From positions 310,001-374,000 of the forward strand of contig JAVDKL010000003.1 in the NCBI GenBank assembly GCA_030849965.1: a DNA stretch of 64,000 nt, in the 5' to 3' direction. Positions 55,684 to 64,000 of the stretch are shown here, piece by piece. Source of the stretch: Schauerella fraxinea (GTDB taxonomy: Bacteria; Pseudomonadota; Gammaproteobacteria; Burkholderiales; Burkholderiaceae_B). The notes beneath the pieces were generated by a model. The model had not been told where the DNA came from and searched no databases. It was given only the letters and a program-made list of their open reading frames with translations. Position 1 is the first letter of the stretch; every line of letters begins with the position of its first letter. Both the position numbers and the translations under genes were made by a program.

Positions 55684-56505
55684 CTACCGCCCTGTATACC
55701 CCAGCTTGCGTGAGATTGACTGCGCGCACCGCAACAATGGGCGCGCGATCACCCCATCGTAGGCCGTATCGAATCGCCCCGTGGGGCCCAGGCTCGTGAG
55801 CGCGAGCACCACGCTGCCGGTGTTGTCGAAAACGGGTACCGACAGCGCATCGACGCCTGGCAAAGGATTGCCGAGTGCGCGTGCCATGCCGTGCACCCGG
55901 ATGTCGGCCAGCATGGCGTCCAGCATGGGGCGGGGTGTGGCGACCGGCGTGTCGATACTCGAAATGACTGCCGTATCGCCAATTTCGCGCGCGATGTAAT
56001 GGTCGGCCACCTTGGGCGGCAGCCACGCCGCAAACACGAGCCCGGTGGCCGTATGCAGCATGGACATCACCGTGCCCTGGCGCATATTGACGTGCACCGG
56101 GTAGCTGGCCTGCGACATATGCACCATCGTGGGACCGTGCGACCCCAGCACCGCGATGCCGAGGGTGTGGCCGATCTCATCTCGAAGCTGCGCAAGTTCG
56201 GGCATGGCCGCGCGAACAGGATCGAGTCGCTGCAGGCTGACGAGACCCATCTGCAGCGCGAACGCGCCGAGTTCGTAGTGGCCGGTCACGCCATCCTGCT
56301 GCACCAGCCCGACGCGAATGAAACTGACCAGATAGGGATGGGCCTTGGCCGACGTCATCCCGGCGGCCTGCGCCAGGTCGCGCAGGCTTAACGGGGCAGC
56401 GGCATCGACCAGCGCGGTCAGCAGCGTGCAGCCGACTTCGATCGACTGGATGCTGCGCCGGCCGTCGTTGGCGGCGGCGTTTACGTCCGGTTCTGTTCGA
56501 GCCAT
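55684..56505 (-). CDS. IclR-family transcriptional regulator
   Basis: A 273-residue IclR-type regulator: an N-terminal HTH (about 15-75: SLRDLAQAAGMTSAKAHPYLVSFIRVGLV) and a C-terminal effector-binding domain with the SVPVFDNTGSVVLALTSLGP signature. Its ATG lies inside the last 25 bases of glpD on the same strand, so the two are co-transcribed. The usual glp regulator GlpR is DeoR-type, so this may control glpD itself or another pathway. Effector unknown. Confidence 0.88.
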   Translation of the reverse strand: MARTEPDVNAAANDGRRSIQSIEVGCTLLTALVDAAAPLSLRDLAQAAGMTSAKAHPYLVSFIRVGLVQQDGVTGHYELGAFALQMGLVSLQRLDPVRAAMPELAQLRDEIGHTLGIAVLGSHGPTMVHMSQASYPVHVNMRQGTVMSMLHTATGLVFAAWLPPKVADHYIAREIGDTAVISSIDTPVATPRPMLDAMLADIRVHGMARALGNPLPGVDALSVPVFDNTGSVVLALTSLGPTGRFDTAYDGVIARPLLRCAQSISRKLGYTGR

Positions 56506-58037
56506 GTGGTCAGGCGTTGGGACATGCCGTCATCGGCGTGCAGCCCCAGGCGCGTGCGGCGCCAGAGGATGTCTTCCGCAGTGCGGGCCCACTCGTGGTC
56601 GACAAGCCAGCGCACCTCGCGTTCGTAAAGCCCCAAACCGAAATCCAGCCCCAGGTCGTGGAGCGAGGTGGCGCCGCCCACGATACCCTCGGCCAAGGTG
56701 CCGTAGGCGCCCACCATGCGCTGAACGACGCTTTCGGGCAGCCATTCATAGCGGCGCGCAAATTTGGCGGCGTAGGCGGCGGGATCGGCATTGGGCATGT
56801 CGCCACCCGGAAGCGGGGCAGTGGCCGTCCAGCCCTTAGGCTTGCTTGTGAAGGGTGCGAGTTTTTCCAGCGCATGTTCGGCCAGACGGCGATACGTGGT
56901 GATCTTGCCGCCGAAGATCGACAGCAACGGGGGTTTGCCGTCCTTGCCGCCGCTCACATCGAACACGTAATCGCGGGTGACCGCCGAGGCGTTGCCGGCC
57001 TGATCGTCGTACAGCGGGCGTACGCCCGAATACGACCACGTCATGTCGGAGGGCTTGATCTGCTTGATGAAGTAGCTGTTGACGATGTCGCACAGATAGC
57101 TCACTTCTTCGTCGCTGATATGCACGGCCGACGGATCATCCTGGTAGACGACATCGGTGGTGCCGATCAACGAGTACTGATCCTGGTAGGGAATCACGAA
57201 CATGATCCGCCCATCCGCGTTCTGCAGGATGTAGGCCCAATTGCCCTCGTAGAGCTTGGGCACCGTGAAGTGGCTGCCCTTGACCAGACGCAGCTTGCTG
57301 CGCGGGGGCGTGGCCGACTCGGTTTCACCCGTTTCGGCCAGGATGGCCAGACGCTGCAGGCGCTCGACCCATGGGCCGGCGGCGTTGACGAGGATGCCGG
57401 CATCCACGGTGATCTCGGTGCCGTCCACATCGCGCAGGGTGGCATGCCAGCGGCCGCCCTGGGTACGCAACGCGACGCATTCGGTGCGCGTGAGGATATG
57501 GGCACCCCGCTCGCGCGCGTCCATCGCATTGAGCACCACCAGGCGTGAGTCATCCACGCGGGCATCCGAGTACTCGAAACCGGTATGCAGGCTGGTGCGC
57601 AACGGCGCGCCTTGAGGCGACTTGCGCAGATCGAGCTTGCGCGATCCCGGCAGACGCGGCGAGCGCTTGGCCAGATGGTCGTAAAGGAACATGCCGATGC
57701 GAATCATCCAGGCCGGACGCAAGTTTTTGTCGTGCGGCAGGACGAAACGCAGCGGGTGCACGATATGGGGGGCATTCGAGAGCAGGACTTCGCGCTCCGA
57801 CAGGGCCTCGCGCACCAGGCGGAATTCGTAGTTTTCCAGATAGCGCAGGCCACCATGAATCAGCTTGCTGCTGGCCGACGACGTGGCGCTGGCCAGGTCG
57901 TTCTTTTCGCACAACAGCACGCTCAGGCCACGGCCGACTGCATCGCGGGCGATACCGACGCCGTTGATGCCGCCTCCGACGATGAGCATGTCGACCGCGT
58001 AGTGAGCGGGAGCGGCGGAAACAGAGGGCGAGGTCAT
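56481..58037 (-). CDS. glpD: Aerobic glycerol-3-phosphate dehydrogenase
   Basis: A 518-residue membrane-associated FAD enzyme oxidising glycerol-3-phosphate to DHAP and passing electrons to quinone. IVGGGINGVGIARDAVGRG binds FAD near 20; LIHGGLRYLENYEFRLVREAL, GPWVERL, SKLRLVKGSHFTVP and SYSGVRPLYDD fit GlpD. It is followed, with a 25-base overlap, by the IclR regulator. No glycerol kinase or transporter was seen nearby. Confidence 0.95.
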   Translation of the reverse strand: MTSPSVSAAPAHYAVDMLIVGGGINGVGIARDAVGRGLSVLLCEKNDLASATSSASSKLIHGGLRYLENYEFRLVREALSEREVLLSNAPHIVHPLRFVLPHDKNLRPAWMIRIGMFLYDHLAKRSPRLPGSRKLDLRKSPQGAPLRTSLHTGFEYSDARVDDSRLVVLNAMDARERGAHILTRTECVALRTQGGRWHATLRDVDGTEITVDAGILVNAAGPWVERLQRLAILAETGETESATPPRSKLRLVKGSHFTVPKLYEGNWAYILQNADGRIMFVIPYQDQYSLIGTTDVVYQDDPSAVHISDEEVSYLCDIVNSYFIKQIKPSDMTWSYSGVRPLYDDQAGNASAVTRDYVFDVSGGKDGKPPLLSIFGGKITTYRRLAEHALEKLAPFTSKPKGWTATAPLPGGDMPNADPAAYAAKFARRYEWLPESVVQRMVGAYGTLAEGIVGGATSLHDLGLDFGLGLYEREVRWLVDHEWARTAEDILWRRTRLGLHADDGMSQRLTTWLEQNRT

Positions 58038-58204
58038 AGTAATCGGGGCGATCCGCGAAGTGGGGCGGGGAAACCCTGAAGTTTACTCTGGGAAACGGGG
58101 GCGGAGCACGATTTGCGTCGAAGGGTCGTACATGTACGAATACGAGCGCACGGCGGCTCCTGCATTGGTAGAATCAGGGGTTTCCCGCCCACACTGTTGC
58201 CGCC

Positions 58205-59392
58205 ATGTCCGTCTCCCTCCACCCCACGTCCGCGTCCGGCGGGAATGCCGAATCGTTCGACATCGCTCCCGTTTCCGACATCATCGCCGAACTGCGTGCC
58301 GGCCGGATGGTCATTCTCGTGGACGAGGAAGACCGCGAAAACGAGGGCGATCTCGTCATGGCGGCGGAATTCGTCACGCCTGAGGCCATCAACTTCATGG
58401 TCACGCATGCGCGCGGCCTGGTATGCCTCACGCTCACGGAAGACCGTTGCCGTCAGCTCGATCTGCCGTTGATGGCGTCGCGCAACGGTACGCGCTACGG
58501 CACCAATTTCACGATGTCGATCGAAGCCGCCACCGGTGTGGAAACCGGTATTTCGGCAGCCGATCGCGCCCGAACCATTCAGGTGGCGGTGGCGCGCAAT
58601 GCGCGTCCCGACGATCTCGTCCAGCCCGGCCACATCTTTCCCGTGCGTGCCGTGCCCGGCGGCGTGCTTGTACGCGCGGGCCATACCGAGGCGGGTTGCG
58701 ACTTGACCGCGATGGCGGGGCTCACTCCGGCTGCCGTGATCTGCGAGATCCTCAAGCCTGACGGCACGATGGCCCGCCTGCCCGATTTGATGGGCTTCGC
58801 CCGCGAACATGGGCTGAAAATCGGCACGATTGCCGATCTGATCCAGTATCGCAGCGAGCACGAGTCGATCGTGAAGCGCGTGGGCGAGCGTCCCCTGCAA
58901 ACGCCATGGGGCGAATTCCATACTGTGGCGTATCGCGACACCGCGACGTCTTCCACCCATCTGGCGCTGGTGCACGGCACGATCGACCCCGACAGCGAAA
59001 CGCTGGTGCGGGTGCATGAGCCCGCATCGCTTCTGGATGTGCTGGACACCGGGTCGAGCCCCCATAGCTGGACGGTGGCGCGCGCCATGCAAACCATCGC
59101 AGCAAGCCGCGCCGGTATCGTCATTCTCATGAACTGCCAGGCGTCTTCCGAGCATCTGGCCGCGCAGATTACGGCGTGGTCCGATCCCAAAGCGCACCCG
59201 GGTTCGCAGGATGGCGACCGTCTGGGGCTACGCACCTACGGCATCGGCGCCCAGATCCTGCGCGATTTGAACGTGGGCCAGATGAAATTGTTGGCACGGC
59301 CCCGCAAGATGCCGAGCATGGCCGGCTTCTCGCTCACCATTACGGGTTACGATTGCGACCCTTCCGCGCTTGCCCAACCAAGCGCCACTTAA
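58205..59392 (+). CDS. ribB: 3,4-dihydroxy-2-butanone 4-phosphate synthase with degenerate RibA-like domain (RibBX)
   Basis: A 395-residue protein. The N-terminal RibB domain (about 20-215) is intact: [41 protein letters not shown]. The C-terminal RibA-like domain (about 220-380) lacks the zinc cysteines normally in CxxxxxxxxxxCxC (here [27 protein letters not shown]), so GTP cyclohydrolase II activity is not expected. That makes it a RibBX-type protein. No FMN riboswitch was seen upstream. ribH follows 16 bases later. Confidence 0.92.
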   Translation: MSVSLHPTSASGGNAESFDIAPVSDIIAELRAGRMVILVDEEDRENEGDLVMAAEFVTPEAINFMVTHARGLVCLTLTEDRCRQLDLPLMASRNGTRYGTNFTMSIEAATGVETGISAADRARTIQVAVARNARPDDLVQPGHIFPVRAVPGGVLVRAGHTEAGCDLTAMAGLTPAAVICEILKPDGTMARLPDLMGFAREHGLKIGTIADLIQYRSEHESIVKRVGERPLQTPWGEFHTVAYRDTATSSTHLALVHGTIDPDSETLVRVHEPASLLDVLDTGSSPHSWTVARAMQTIAASRAGIVILMNCQASSEHLAAQITAWSDPKAHPGSQDGDRLGLRTYGIGAQILRDLNVGQMKLLARPRKMPSMAGFSLTITGYDCDPSALAQPSAT

Positions 59393-59408
59393 TTTCCAGG
59401 CGGCCCTT

Positions 59409-59933
59409 ATGAATCCCTACATCCTTACTCCCGACCTCAACGGCGAGGGACTGCATATCGGCATCGTGCGTGCACGCTTTAACGAAGCGATCGGCCAAGC
59501 CGAACTCGATGCCTGCCTTGAAGAACTGGCTACGCTGGGCGTGGACGAACGCGACGTGATGGTCGTGACGGTCCCCGGTGCGCTGGAACTCGGCGTCACC
59601 CTGGCCCGCATGGCCGAAACATTCGAATTCGACGCTTTGATCGCGCTGGGTGCGGTCATCCGCGGCGAAACCTACCACTTCGAAGTCGTCAGCAACGAAA
59701 GCGCACAAGCCATTTCGCGTATTTCGCTCGAGACGGGTATCCCTGTGGCCAATGGCGTGTTGACCACCGAAACCGAAGAGCAGGCGCAAGAGCGCGCTGC
59801 CGGCAAGGGTCGCGATTGCGCGCAAGTCGCAGTTGAAATGGCCAATCTGGTTGCCGCACTCGAGCCGGAAGCCGAAGACGAAGACGAAGAAGAGGACGAA
59901 GATTTTGACGACGAAGAAGACAACGGGCGTTGA
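59409..59933 (+). CDS. ribH: 6,7-dimethyl-8-ribityllumazine synthase
   Basis: A 174-residue lumazine synthase condensing the RibB product with the pyrimidine precursor. [17 protein letters not shown], the [14 protein letters not shown] loop, [14 protein letters not shown] with the catalytic histidine and [20 protein letters not shown] are typical. It carries an unusual C-terminal tail of about 20 Asp/Glu residues ([19 protein letters not shown]). Its GA-rich codons supply the nusB ribosome-binding site; nusB starts inside its end. Confidence 0.95.
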   Translation: MNPYILTPDLNGEGLHIGIVRARFNEAIGQAELDACLEELATLGVDERDVMVVTVPGALELGVTLARMAETFEFDALIALGAVIRGETYHFEVVSNESAQAISRISLETGIPVANGVLTTETEEQAQERAAGKGRDCAQVAVEMANLVAALEPEAEDEDEEEDEDFDDEEDNGR

Positions 59934-60399
59934 TGGCGAAGCACGTGCGAATGCGCGTAGCGCGCGTCGCCGTGCCCGCGAATTTGCTCTGCAAGGCGTG
60001 TATTCCTGGCTGTTGAAGGGCGGCGTGGGTAATCAGGACGCAGGCGAGATCGACGCGCACGTGCGGGATGCCGACGATTTTTCGGAAGCCGACGCGCAGT
60101 GGTTCAAAACCTTGCTGCACGGCGTGATCCGTGAAGCGCCGGGCCTGCGCGAGCGGTTTTCGCCGTTCGTCGATCGGCCGCTCGTCGAGCTGTCGCCCGT
60201 CGAACACGGCATTTTGCTCATCGGCGCTTACGAGCTTGTGCATCACGTGGAAGTGCCCTATCGCGTGGCGATCAACGAAGCGGTCGAGCTTGCCAAGAGC
60301 TTTGGCGGCACCGACGGCTTCAAGTTCGTCAATGGCGTGCTCGATAAGTTGGCCGCCGATGTGCGGCCTTCCGAGGTTGCAGCGGCGGCTCGCCGCTAA
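59905..60399 (+). CDS. nusB: Transcription antitermination protein NusB
   Basis: A 164-residue NusB, which with NusE binds boxA RNA in rRNA operons and phage-type antitermination complexes. [18 protein letters not shown] and the C-terminal [58 protein letters not shown] match. The likely start is TTG, eight bases after AGAGGA in the ribH tail; no ATG is available near the family start. It overlaps ribH by 29 bases, and is usual after ribH. Confidence 0.92.
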   Translation: MTTKKTTGVDGEARANARSARRRAREFALQGVYSWLLKGGVGNQDAGEIDAHVRDADDFSEADAQWFKTLLHGVIREAPGLRERFSPFVDRPLVELSPVEHGILLIGAYELVHHVEVPYRVAINEAVELAKSFGGTDGFKFVNGVLDKLAADVRPSEVAAAARR

Positions 60400-60492
60400 T
60401 CGCGGCGTACCCCCGAGGCGCTGCGCGCGATGTCCGGTCAACCCATCCTTCACCGCCCAGCGTTTTGTGCGCACAGCGGCGAGGGGTGAGGC

Positions 60493-61461
60493 ATGACCTC
60501 GGAGTTCGATCTCATCGCGCGCTGCTTTGCGCGCCCGGCGCCAGACGGCATGTTGGGCGTGGGCGACGATTGCGCGCTCTTTGCGGTGCCCCACGGCAAG
60601 CACGTGGCCACCAGTACCGATCTCCTGCTTGCGGGCAGGCATTTCTTTCCTGACGTCGATCCGCATGCGCTCGGCCACAAGTCGTTGGCCGTCAATCTGT
60701 CCGATCTGGCCGCCATGGGGGCGCAACCCATCGGCTGTCTGTTGGGATTGGCGTTGCCCAGTGTCGATCTGCCGTGGGTAGAAGCGTTCGCGCGTGGGTT
60801 TCATGCCTTATGCGATGCGCACGGCTGCCCGCTGATCGGTGGCGACACCACCCGCGCAGCCGACGGCCACGTTGCCATCAGCGTAACGGTGTTCGGCGCG
60901 GTGGATCCGCAGCACGCGTTGAAGCGCTCGGGCGCCCGCGTGGGTGATGACATCTGGGTGAGCGGCACGCTCGGCGCGGCCGACGCTGCCTACCGCCTGC
61001 TCTCAGGCCAGTGGGACCAGGATGACGCGCTGCTCGCAGCATGCCGTCCTGCGTTGGAACGCCCCGAGCCGCAGGTGGCGCTCGGCATGGCGCTGGCCCC
61101 CATTGCGCACGCTGCTATCGATATTTCCGATGGGTTGCTCCAGGATCTGGGGCATATCCTCGCGGCCAGCCAGGTCGGCGCCACGTTGCATGAAACCAAT
61201 CTACCGGTAGACGACAGCCTTGCTGCCTTGCCTGCCGTCCAGGTGCGTGGCTGCGTGCTGGGCGGCGGCGACGTCTACCAACTTTGCGTGACGGCCGATC
61301 CGGCCGATCGCGACCGCATCCTTCAATCTGCTCGCAACATCGGCGTGCGCATCACGCGTGTGGGATCCATCGTGTCCCAGCGTGGTCTGCGTGTGCTGGA
61401 TGCTGCCGGCCAGCCGATCGGCGATCTGCCGGGCGGCTTCGATCACTTCGCCTCAACATGA
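60493..61461 (+). CDS. thiL: Thiamine-monophosphate kinase
   Basis: A 322-residue kinase making thiamine pyrophosphate from the monophosphate. GVGDDCALF and AVNLSDLAAMGAQP near 70, LIGGDTTRA near 118 and DISDGLLQDLGHI near 215 carry metal and substrate contacts. The later motif, GGxDYEL in most relatives, reads GGGDVYQL. TGAGGC precedes the ATG. Its stop overlaps the pgpA ATG (ATGA), which is common. Confidence 0.94.
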   Translation: MTSEFDLIARCFARPAPDGMLGVGDDCALFAVPHGKHVATSTDLLLAGRHFFPDVDPHALGHKSLAVNLSDLAAMGAQPIGCLLGLALPSVDLPWVEAFARGFHALCDAHGCPLIGGDTTRAADGHVAISVTVFGAVDPQHALKRSGARVGDDIWVSGTLGAADAAYRLLSGQWDQDDALLAACRPALERPEPQVALGMALAPIAHAAIDISDGLLQDLGHILAASQVGATLHETNLPVDDSLAALPAVQVRGCVLGGGDVYQLCVTADPADRDRILQSARNIGVRITRVGSIVSQRGLRVLDAAGQPIGDLPGGFDHFAST

Positions 61462-62006
61462 CCCCCTCACCATCGTCCGACCCGGCCAACAGTTCGATGG
61501 CCGAGCGCATGCGCGTCGTTTATCCCAGTCTGTCGTGGATCTGCGCGCGTCCGCATCGCCTGATCGCCTTCGGGTTCGGCAGTGGACTCCTGCGGCCCAT
61601 GTCCGGCACCTGGGGCACCTTGCTCGCGTGGTTGATGTGGATTGCGGTCGAGCGCTGGCTCCCATCCGACCTGTATGTAGGCCTATTTCTTGCTTTGGCG
61701 TTTACATATGGATGTTGGGCCTGCTTGAAGGTATGTCGCGAACTCGACACCCCGGATCATCTGGGGATGGTCTGGGACGAGATGATCGCAATGTGGCTGG
61801 TGTTATGGCTGACACCGTCGGATTGGATTTCTCAGATTGCGGCGTTCGTGCTTTTTCGCGTGTTCGACATTCTCAAACCCCAACCGATCAAGTACTGCGA
61901 TGCGCACGTCAAAGGTGGGCTGGGGGTCATGGTGGACGACATTTTGGCCGCGTGCTATGCCTTGCTGGTGATTGCCGCGGCGGTGCGCTTGGGAGTTTTG
62001 GGATGA
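61458..62006 (+). CDS. pgpA: Phosphatidylglycerophosphatase A
   Basis: A 182-residue membrane phosphatase forming phosphatidylglycerol. MSGTWGTLLAWLMW, DHLGMVWDEMIAMW, RVFDILKPQPIKYCDAHVKGGLGVMVDDILAACYA with the conserved acidic residues, and four membrane segments identify it. It overlaps thiL by four bases and pncC by four (ATGA), so all three are co-translated. Confidence 0.95.
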   Translation: MTPSPSSDPANSSMAERMRVVYPSLSWICARPHRLIAFGFGSGLLRPMSGTWGTLLAWLMWIAVERWLPSDLYVGLFLALAFTYGCWACLKVCRELDTPDHLGMVWDEMIAMWLVLWLTPSDWISQIAAFVLFRVFDILKPQPIKYCDAHVKGGLGVMVDDILAACYALLVIAAAVRLGVLG

Positions 62007-62572
62007 TGAACGAAACCGTATTGAACACGCCGGCGCTGGAAGAAGATGTGGTCGCGCTGGCCGAGCAACTGGGTCAGGACCTGCAGCGTCAAGGCTGGCT
62101 CGTGGGTGTGGCCGAGTCGTGCACGGGCGGACTGCTGGGCGCAACGATTACCAGCGTAGCCGGGTCGAGCGCCTGGTTCGATCGCGGGTTTATTACGTAC
62201 AGCAATGACGCCAAGATCGAGAATCTGGAAGTGTCTCCCGACACGCTCGAGCGCCACGGCGCGGTGAGCGAACCGATAGCGATTGAAATGGCGAGCGGCG
62301 TCTTGCTCGGTGCGCCCAACGCGCATGTGGCCGTGTCGATCACAGGCATTGCGGGCCCCGATGGCGGCACGCCAGGCAAGCCGGTCGGCATGGTGTGCTT
62401 CGGCTTTGCGGTTCGCGTGGGCGAGGGCATTACCACCCGGGCCGCGACGCGGGTGTTTCCGGGCAATCGCGCCGAGATTCGTCTGGCAGCGGTAGGTGCC
62501 GCGCTGCGGGGATTGCTGGAATCGATCGATGCCCGTGTGACGGATGTTCGCGCCACGCCGGTAATCGCTTGA
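62003..62572 (+). CDS. pncC: Nicotinamide-nucleotide amidohydrolase (CinA C-terminal domain)
   Basis: A 189-residue stand-alone CinA C-terminal domain. VGVAESCTGGLLGATITSVAGSSAWFDRGFITYS carries the catalytic serine and cysteine; SITGIAGPDGGTPGKPVG and the RVFPGNRAEIRLAAV end are typical. It deamidates NMN to NaMN in NAD recycling. ATG overlaps the pgpA stop; a second ATG follows directly. It ends in a strong terminator. Confidence 0.95.
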   Translation: MMNETVLNTPALEEDVVALAEQLGQDLQRQGWLVGVAESCTGGLLGATITSVAGSSAWFDRGFITYSNDAKIENLEVSPDTLERHGAVSEPIAIEMASGVLLGAPNAHVAVSITGIAGPDGGTPGKPVGMVCFGFAVRVGEGITTRAATRVFPGNRAEIRLAAVGAALRGLLESIDARVTDVRATPVIA

Positions 62573-62595
62573 ACGACTGATCGTGCCATTGCATT

Positions 62596-62645
62596 AAAAA
62601 GCCCTCCCGGCCGACGCCATGGCGTCATTCAATGGAGGGCTTTTT
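62596..62645. terminator. Bidirectional terminator between pncC and pyrF
   Basis: AAAAAGCCCTCC pairs perfectly with GGAGGGCTTTTT; inside, GACGCC-AT-GGCGTC forms a second stem. A- and T-tracts on each side allow termination both ways. Confidence 0.93.
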
Positions 62646-62665
62646 CACATCTGCCGATGACCACG

Positions 62666-62762
62666 TCAAATTGAGCCTGCTGTTGACGATCTCGAATCCA
62701 GCACGCTGATGACGGTGTTGAAATCAGCCAACTGCCAACGACTTCAAGCCTGCTGCTGAACG
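62666..62762. repeat. 25-26-nt degenerate repeats at the 3' end of pyrF
   Basis: Four imperfect units of 25-26 bases (62666-62691, 62692-62717, 62718-62742, and a shorter one at 62743-62762), with TYRAATYCAGCCnnCTGnTGACG-like content. The last lies in pyrF's final codons and includes its stop, so the array spreads from the gene end. Confidence 0.6.
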
Positions 62763-63580
62763 CCGCGTACGGCGTTGATCTGGTCGCGCAGCGACTTGGC
62801 CGCTCGGGCCGCCGCTTCGCGCCAGTCGTCGCCACCGCTCGCGTACAAAATCGCGCGCGATGAGTTCACCAGCATGCCGGTGCCGGCGGCGTTGCAGCCG
62901 CTTTGCACGGTGGCACGCACGTCGCCGCCCTGGGCGCCGATGCCCGGCACCAGCAGCGGCATGGCTTCGCCGATGCGGGCGCGCACAGCCGCCAATTCAT
63001 TGGGGAAGGTTGCGCCCACGACCAGACCGCATTGTTCGTGACGGTTCCATTTGTCCGCCACCAGTCCGGCCACGTGCAGATACAGCGGGTCGCCGTTTTC
63101 CATTTTCAGGAACTGCAGATCTGAGCCGCCCGGGTTGGACGTGCGGCACAGAATGAAGATGCCGCGGTCGCGCCATGCCAGATAAGGCTCGACGGAGTCG
63201 TAGCCCAGATAGGGGCTGACGGTGACCGCATGCGCGCCGTAGCGCTCGAACGCTTCGCGCGCGTACTGCTCGGCGGTGGTGCCGATATCGCCGCGCTTGG
63301 CGTCCAGCACGATCGAGAGTGTGGGGTGCTTGGCGCGGATGTGCGCGCAAACCGCTTCCAGCTGCGCTTCGGCGTGATGGGCGGCGAAGTACGCGATCTG
63401 CGGCTTGAAGCTGCAGGCGTACGGCGCGGTCGCATCGACGATATCGCGGCAGAACGTGAAGATCGCATCGGGATCGTTCTGCAGTTCTGCAGGCAGGCGT
63501 GCCAGATCGGGATCCAGTCCAACCTGCAAGAGCGAACCGGTGGATGACCAAGCCTGGTCAAGGAGTGACTTGAAGTTCAT
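62744..63580 (-). CDS. pyrF: Orotidine-5'-phosphate decarboxylase (type 2)
   Basis: A 278-residue enzyme forming UMP. The signature [16 protein letters not shown] near 92 with its Lys/Asp tetrad and PGIGAQGGD near 215 identify the type 2 form. Its start is unaided by a clear ribosome-binding site. The C-terminus VQQQA sits in a degenerate repeat. It converges with pncC over a bidirectional terminator and is 13 bases before the NADH dehydrogenase stop on the same strand. Confidence 0.96.
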   Translation of the reverse strand: MNFKSLLDQAWSSTGSLLQVGLDPDLARLPAELQNDPDAIFTFCRDIVDATAPYACSFKPQIAYFAAHHAEAQLEAVCAHIRAKHPTLSIVLDAKRGDIGTTAEQYAREAFERYGAHAVTVSPYLGYDSVEPYLAWRDRGIFILCRTSNPGGSDLQFLKMENGDPLYLHVAGLVADKWNRHEQCGLVVGATFPNELAAVRARIGEAMPLLVPGIGAQGGDVRATVQSGCNAAGTGMLVNSSRAILYASGGDDWREAAARAAKSLRDQINAVRGVQQQA

Positions 63581-63593
63581 GGGGATAAGAGGA

Positions 63594-64000
63594 TCAGTGC
63601 AGTTTGACGCGCGGACGGGTGCGACGCATGAGCAATCGAGCCACTGCCAGAGTGGCTGTACGCGATACGCCCAGCACCGCTTTGTGGTGCATGAGGTGCA
63701 GGCTCATATACATCAGGCGTGCCAGTGTACCGCTCACGAAGAGGCCCCGGCCCGAGAGCTTGCCCATCAGGCTGCCGACGCCGGCGCTGCTGCCCAATGA
63801 CACCAGCGAGCCGTGATCGCGATACACATAGGTGGCCGACGAGGACGTGCGGCCTTTCAGGCGGTCGGTGATGCGCGTGGCCAGATAATCGGCTTGCTGG
63901 TGCGCCGCCTGAGCGCGCGCCGGTACCGATTTGCCGTCTTTCCACGGTGCCGCCGAGCAATCGCCGATGGCATACACATTGGGGTCGGACGTTTGCAGGG
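63594..64000 (-). CDS. ndh: Type II NADH dehydrogenase, C-terminal part
   Basis: The last 134 residues of a pyridine nucleotide-disulphide oxidoreductase; the rest lies beyond the right edge. [14 protein letters not shown] is the C-terminal FAD-binding motif; [15 protein letters not shown] and [28 protein letters not shown], with an amphipathic C-terminal membrane-binding region, match NDH-2, which passes electrons from NADH to quinone without pumping protons. A sulfide:quinone oxidoreductase is less likely. Confidence 0.85.
   Translation of the reverse strand, partial: LQTSDPNVYAIGDCSAAPWKDGKSVPARAQAAHQQADYLATRITDRLKGRTSSSATYVYRDHGSLVSLGSSAGVGSLMGKLSGRGLFVSGTLARLMYMSLHLMHHKAVLGVSRTATLAVARLLMRRTRPRVKLH

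Noticed and set aside
58038-58204. FMN (RFN) riboswitch upstream of ribB
   Set aside because: The conserved AGGGGC...GAAAGG-type elements are not found in this 167-base region.
62003-62572. Full-length CinA
   Set aside because: Only the C-terminal amidohydrolase domain is present; the upstream open frame is antisense/out of frame with pgpA and has no MoaB-like domain.

Overview
The window is a GC-rich chromosomal segment from a betaproteobacterium, most likely order Burkholderiales and family Alcaligenaceae (the Bordetella/Achromobacter group). This rests on gene order and protein character. Two blocks are typical of that group: mutM - TPR protein - lolB - ispE - tRNA-Gln - prs - rplY - pth - ychF, and ribB(X) - ribH - nusB - thiL - pgpA - pncC. 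No insertion sequence, prophage, CRISPR array or rRNA was seen. The species cannot be named from sequence alone.

Layout. (1) 1-6.2 kb: a minus-strand catabolic operon (omega-amino-acid/beta-alanine:pyruvate transaminase, methylmalonate-semialdehyde dehydrogenase, peptide-type ABC solute-binding protein cut by the left edge), divergent from a MocR-type regulator with a palindrome between them. (2) 6.2-9.1 kb: osmC-like, thyA and folA on the minus strand, then coq7 on the plus strand. (3) 9.1-9.7 kb: a long intergenic region holding a consensus-like sigma-70 promoter, a roughly 150-nt structured transcript with a CU-rich anti-Shine-Dalgarno-like loop, and a perfect intrinsic terminator. (4) 9.7-21.2 kb: a tightly coupled plus-strand glycan operon: WecA-like initiating transferase, tviB and tviC (UDP-GlcNAc to UDP-GalNAcA), a MurJ/MviN-type flippase, four GT4 glycosyltransferases and an AsnB-like amidotransferase. 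It is closed by a bidirectional terminator facing phosphomannomutase/phosphoglucomutase and pgi, which could supply sugar phosphates.

(5) 24.5-30.2 kb: a GlcD-like FAD oxidase, an OmpR-type response regulator overlapping its histidine kinase, and an LtaS-like membrane phosphotransferase. (6) 30.4-37.4 kb: aromatic catabolism: fahA and hmgA divergent from a LysR regulator across a palindromic operator, then a second minus-strand operon of an unusual metallo-beta-lactamase-fold protein, an MhpA-like flavin hydroxylase and a DUF2783 small protein, driven by a good sigma-70 promoter with CGTTCGTT repeats. (7) 37.4-53.8 kb: housekeeping genes: mutM, TPR protein, lolB, ispE, tRNA-Gln(TTG), prs, rplY, pth, a CPBP protease, ychF, a thioesterase, an AsmA-family protein, a lone MOSC N-domain protein, ferredoxin, coaD, rsmD and ftsY. 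(8) 53.8-58.0 kb: a CYTH-CHAD protein, an IclR regulator and glpD. (9) 58.2-64 kb: riboflavin/NusB/thiamin/phospholipid genes, pyrF, and the C-terminal part of a type II NADH dehydrogenase cut by the right edge.

The least explained elements are the structured transcript upstream of the glycan operon, the glycan operon itself (amide-bearing uronic acid predicted, no polymerase seen), overlapping divergent starts of rsmD and ftsY, short tandem repeats that start at the 3' ends of coaD and pyrF, and the metallo-beta-lactamase/hydroxylase/DUF2783 operon.
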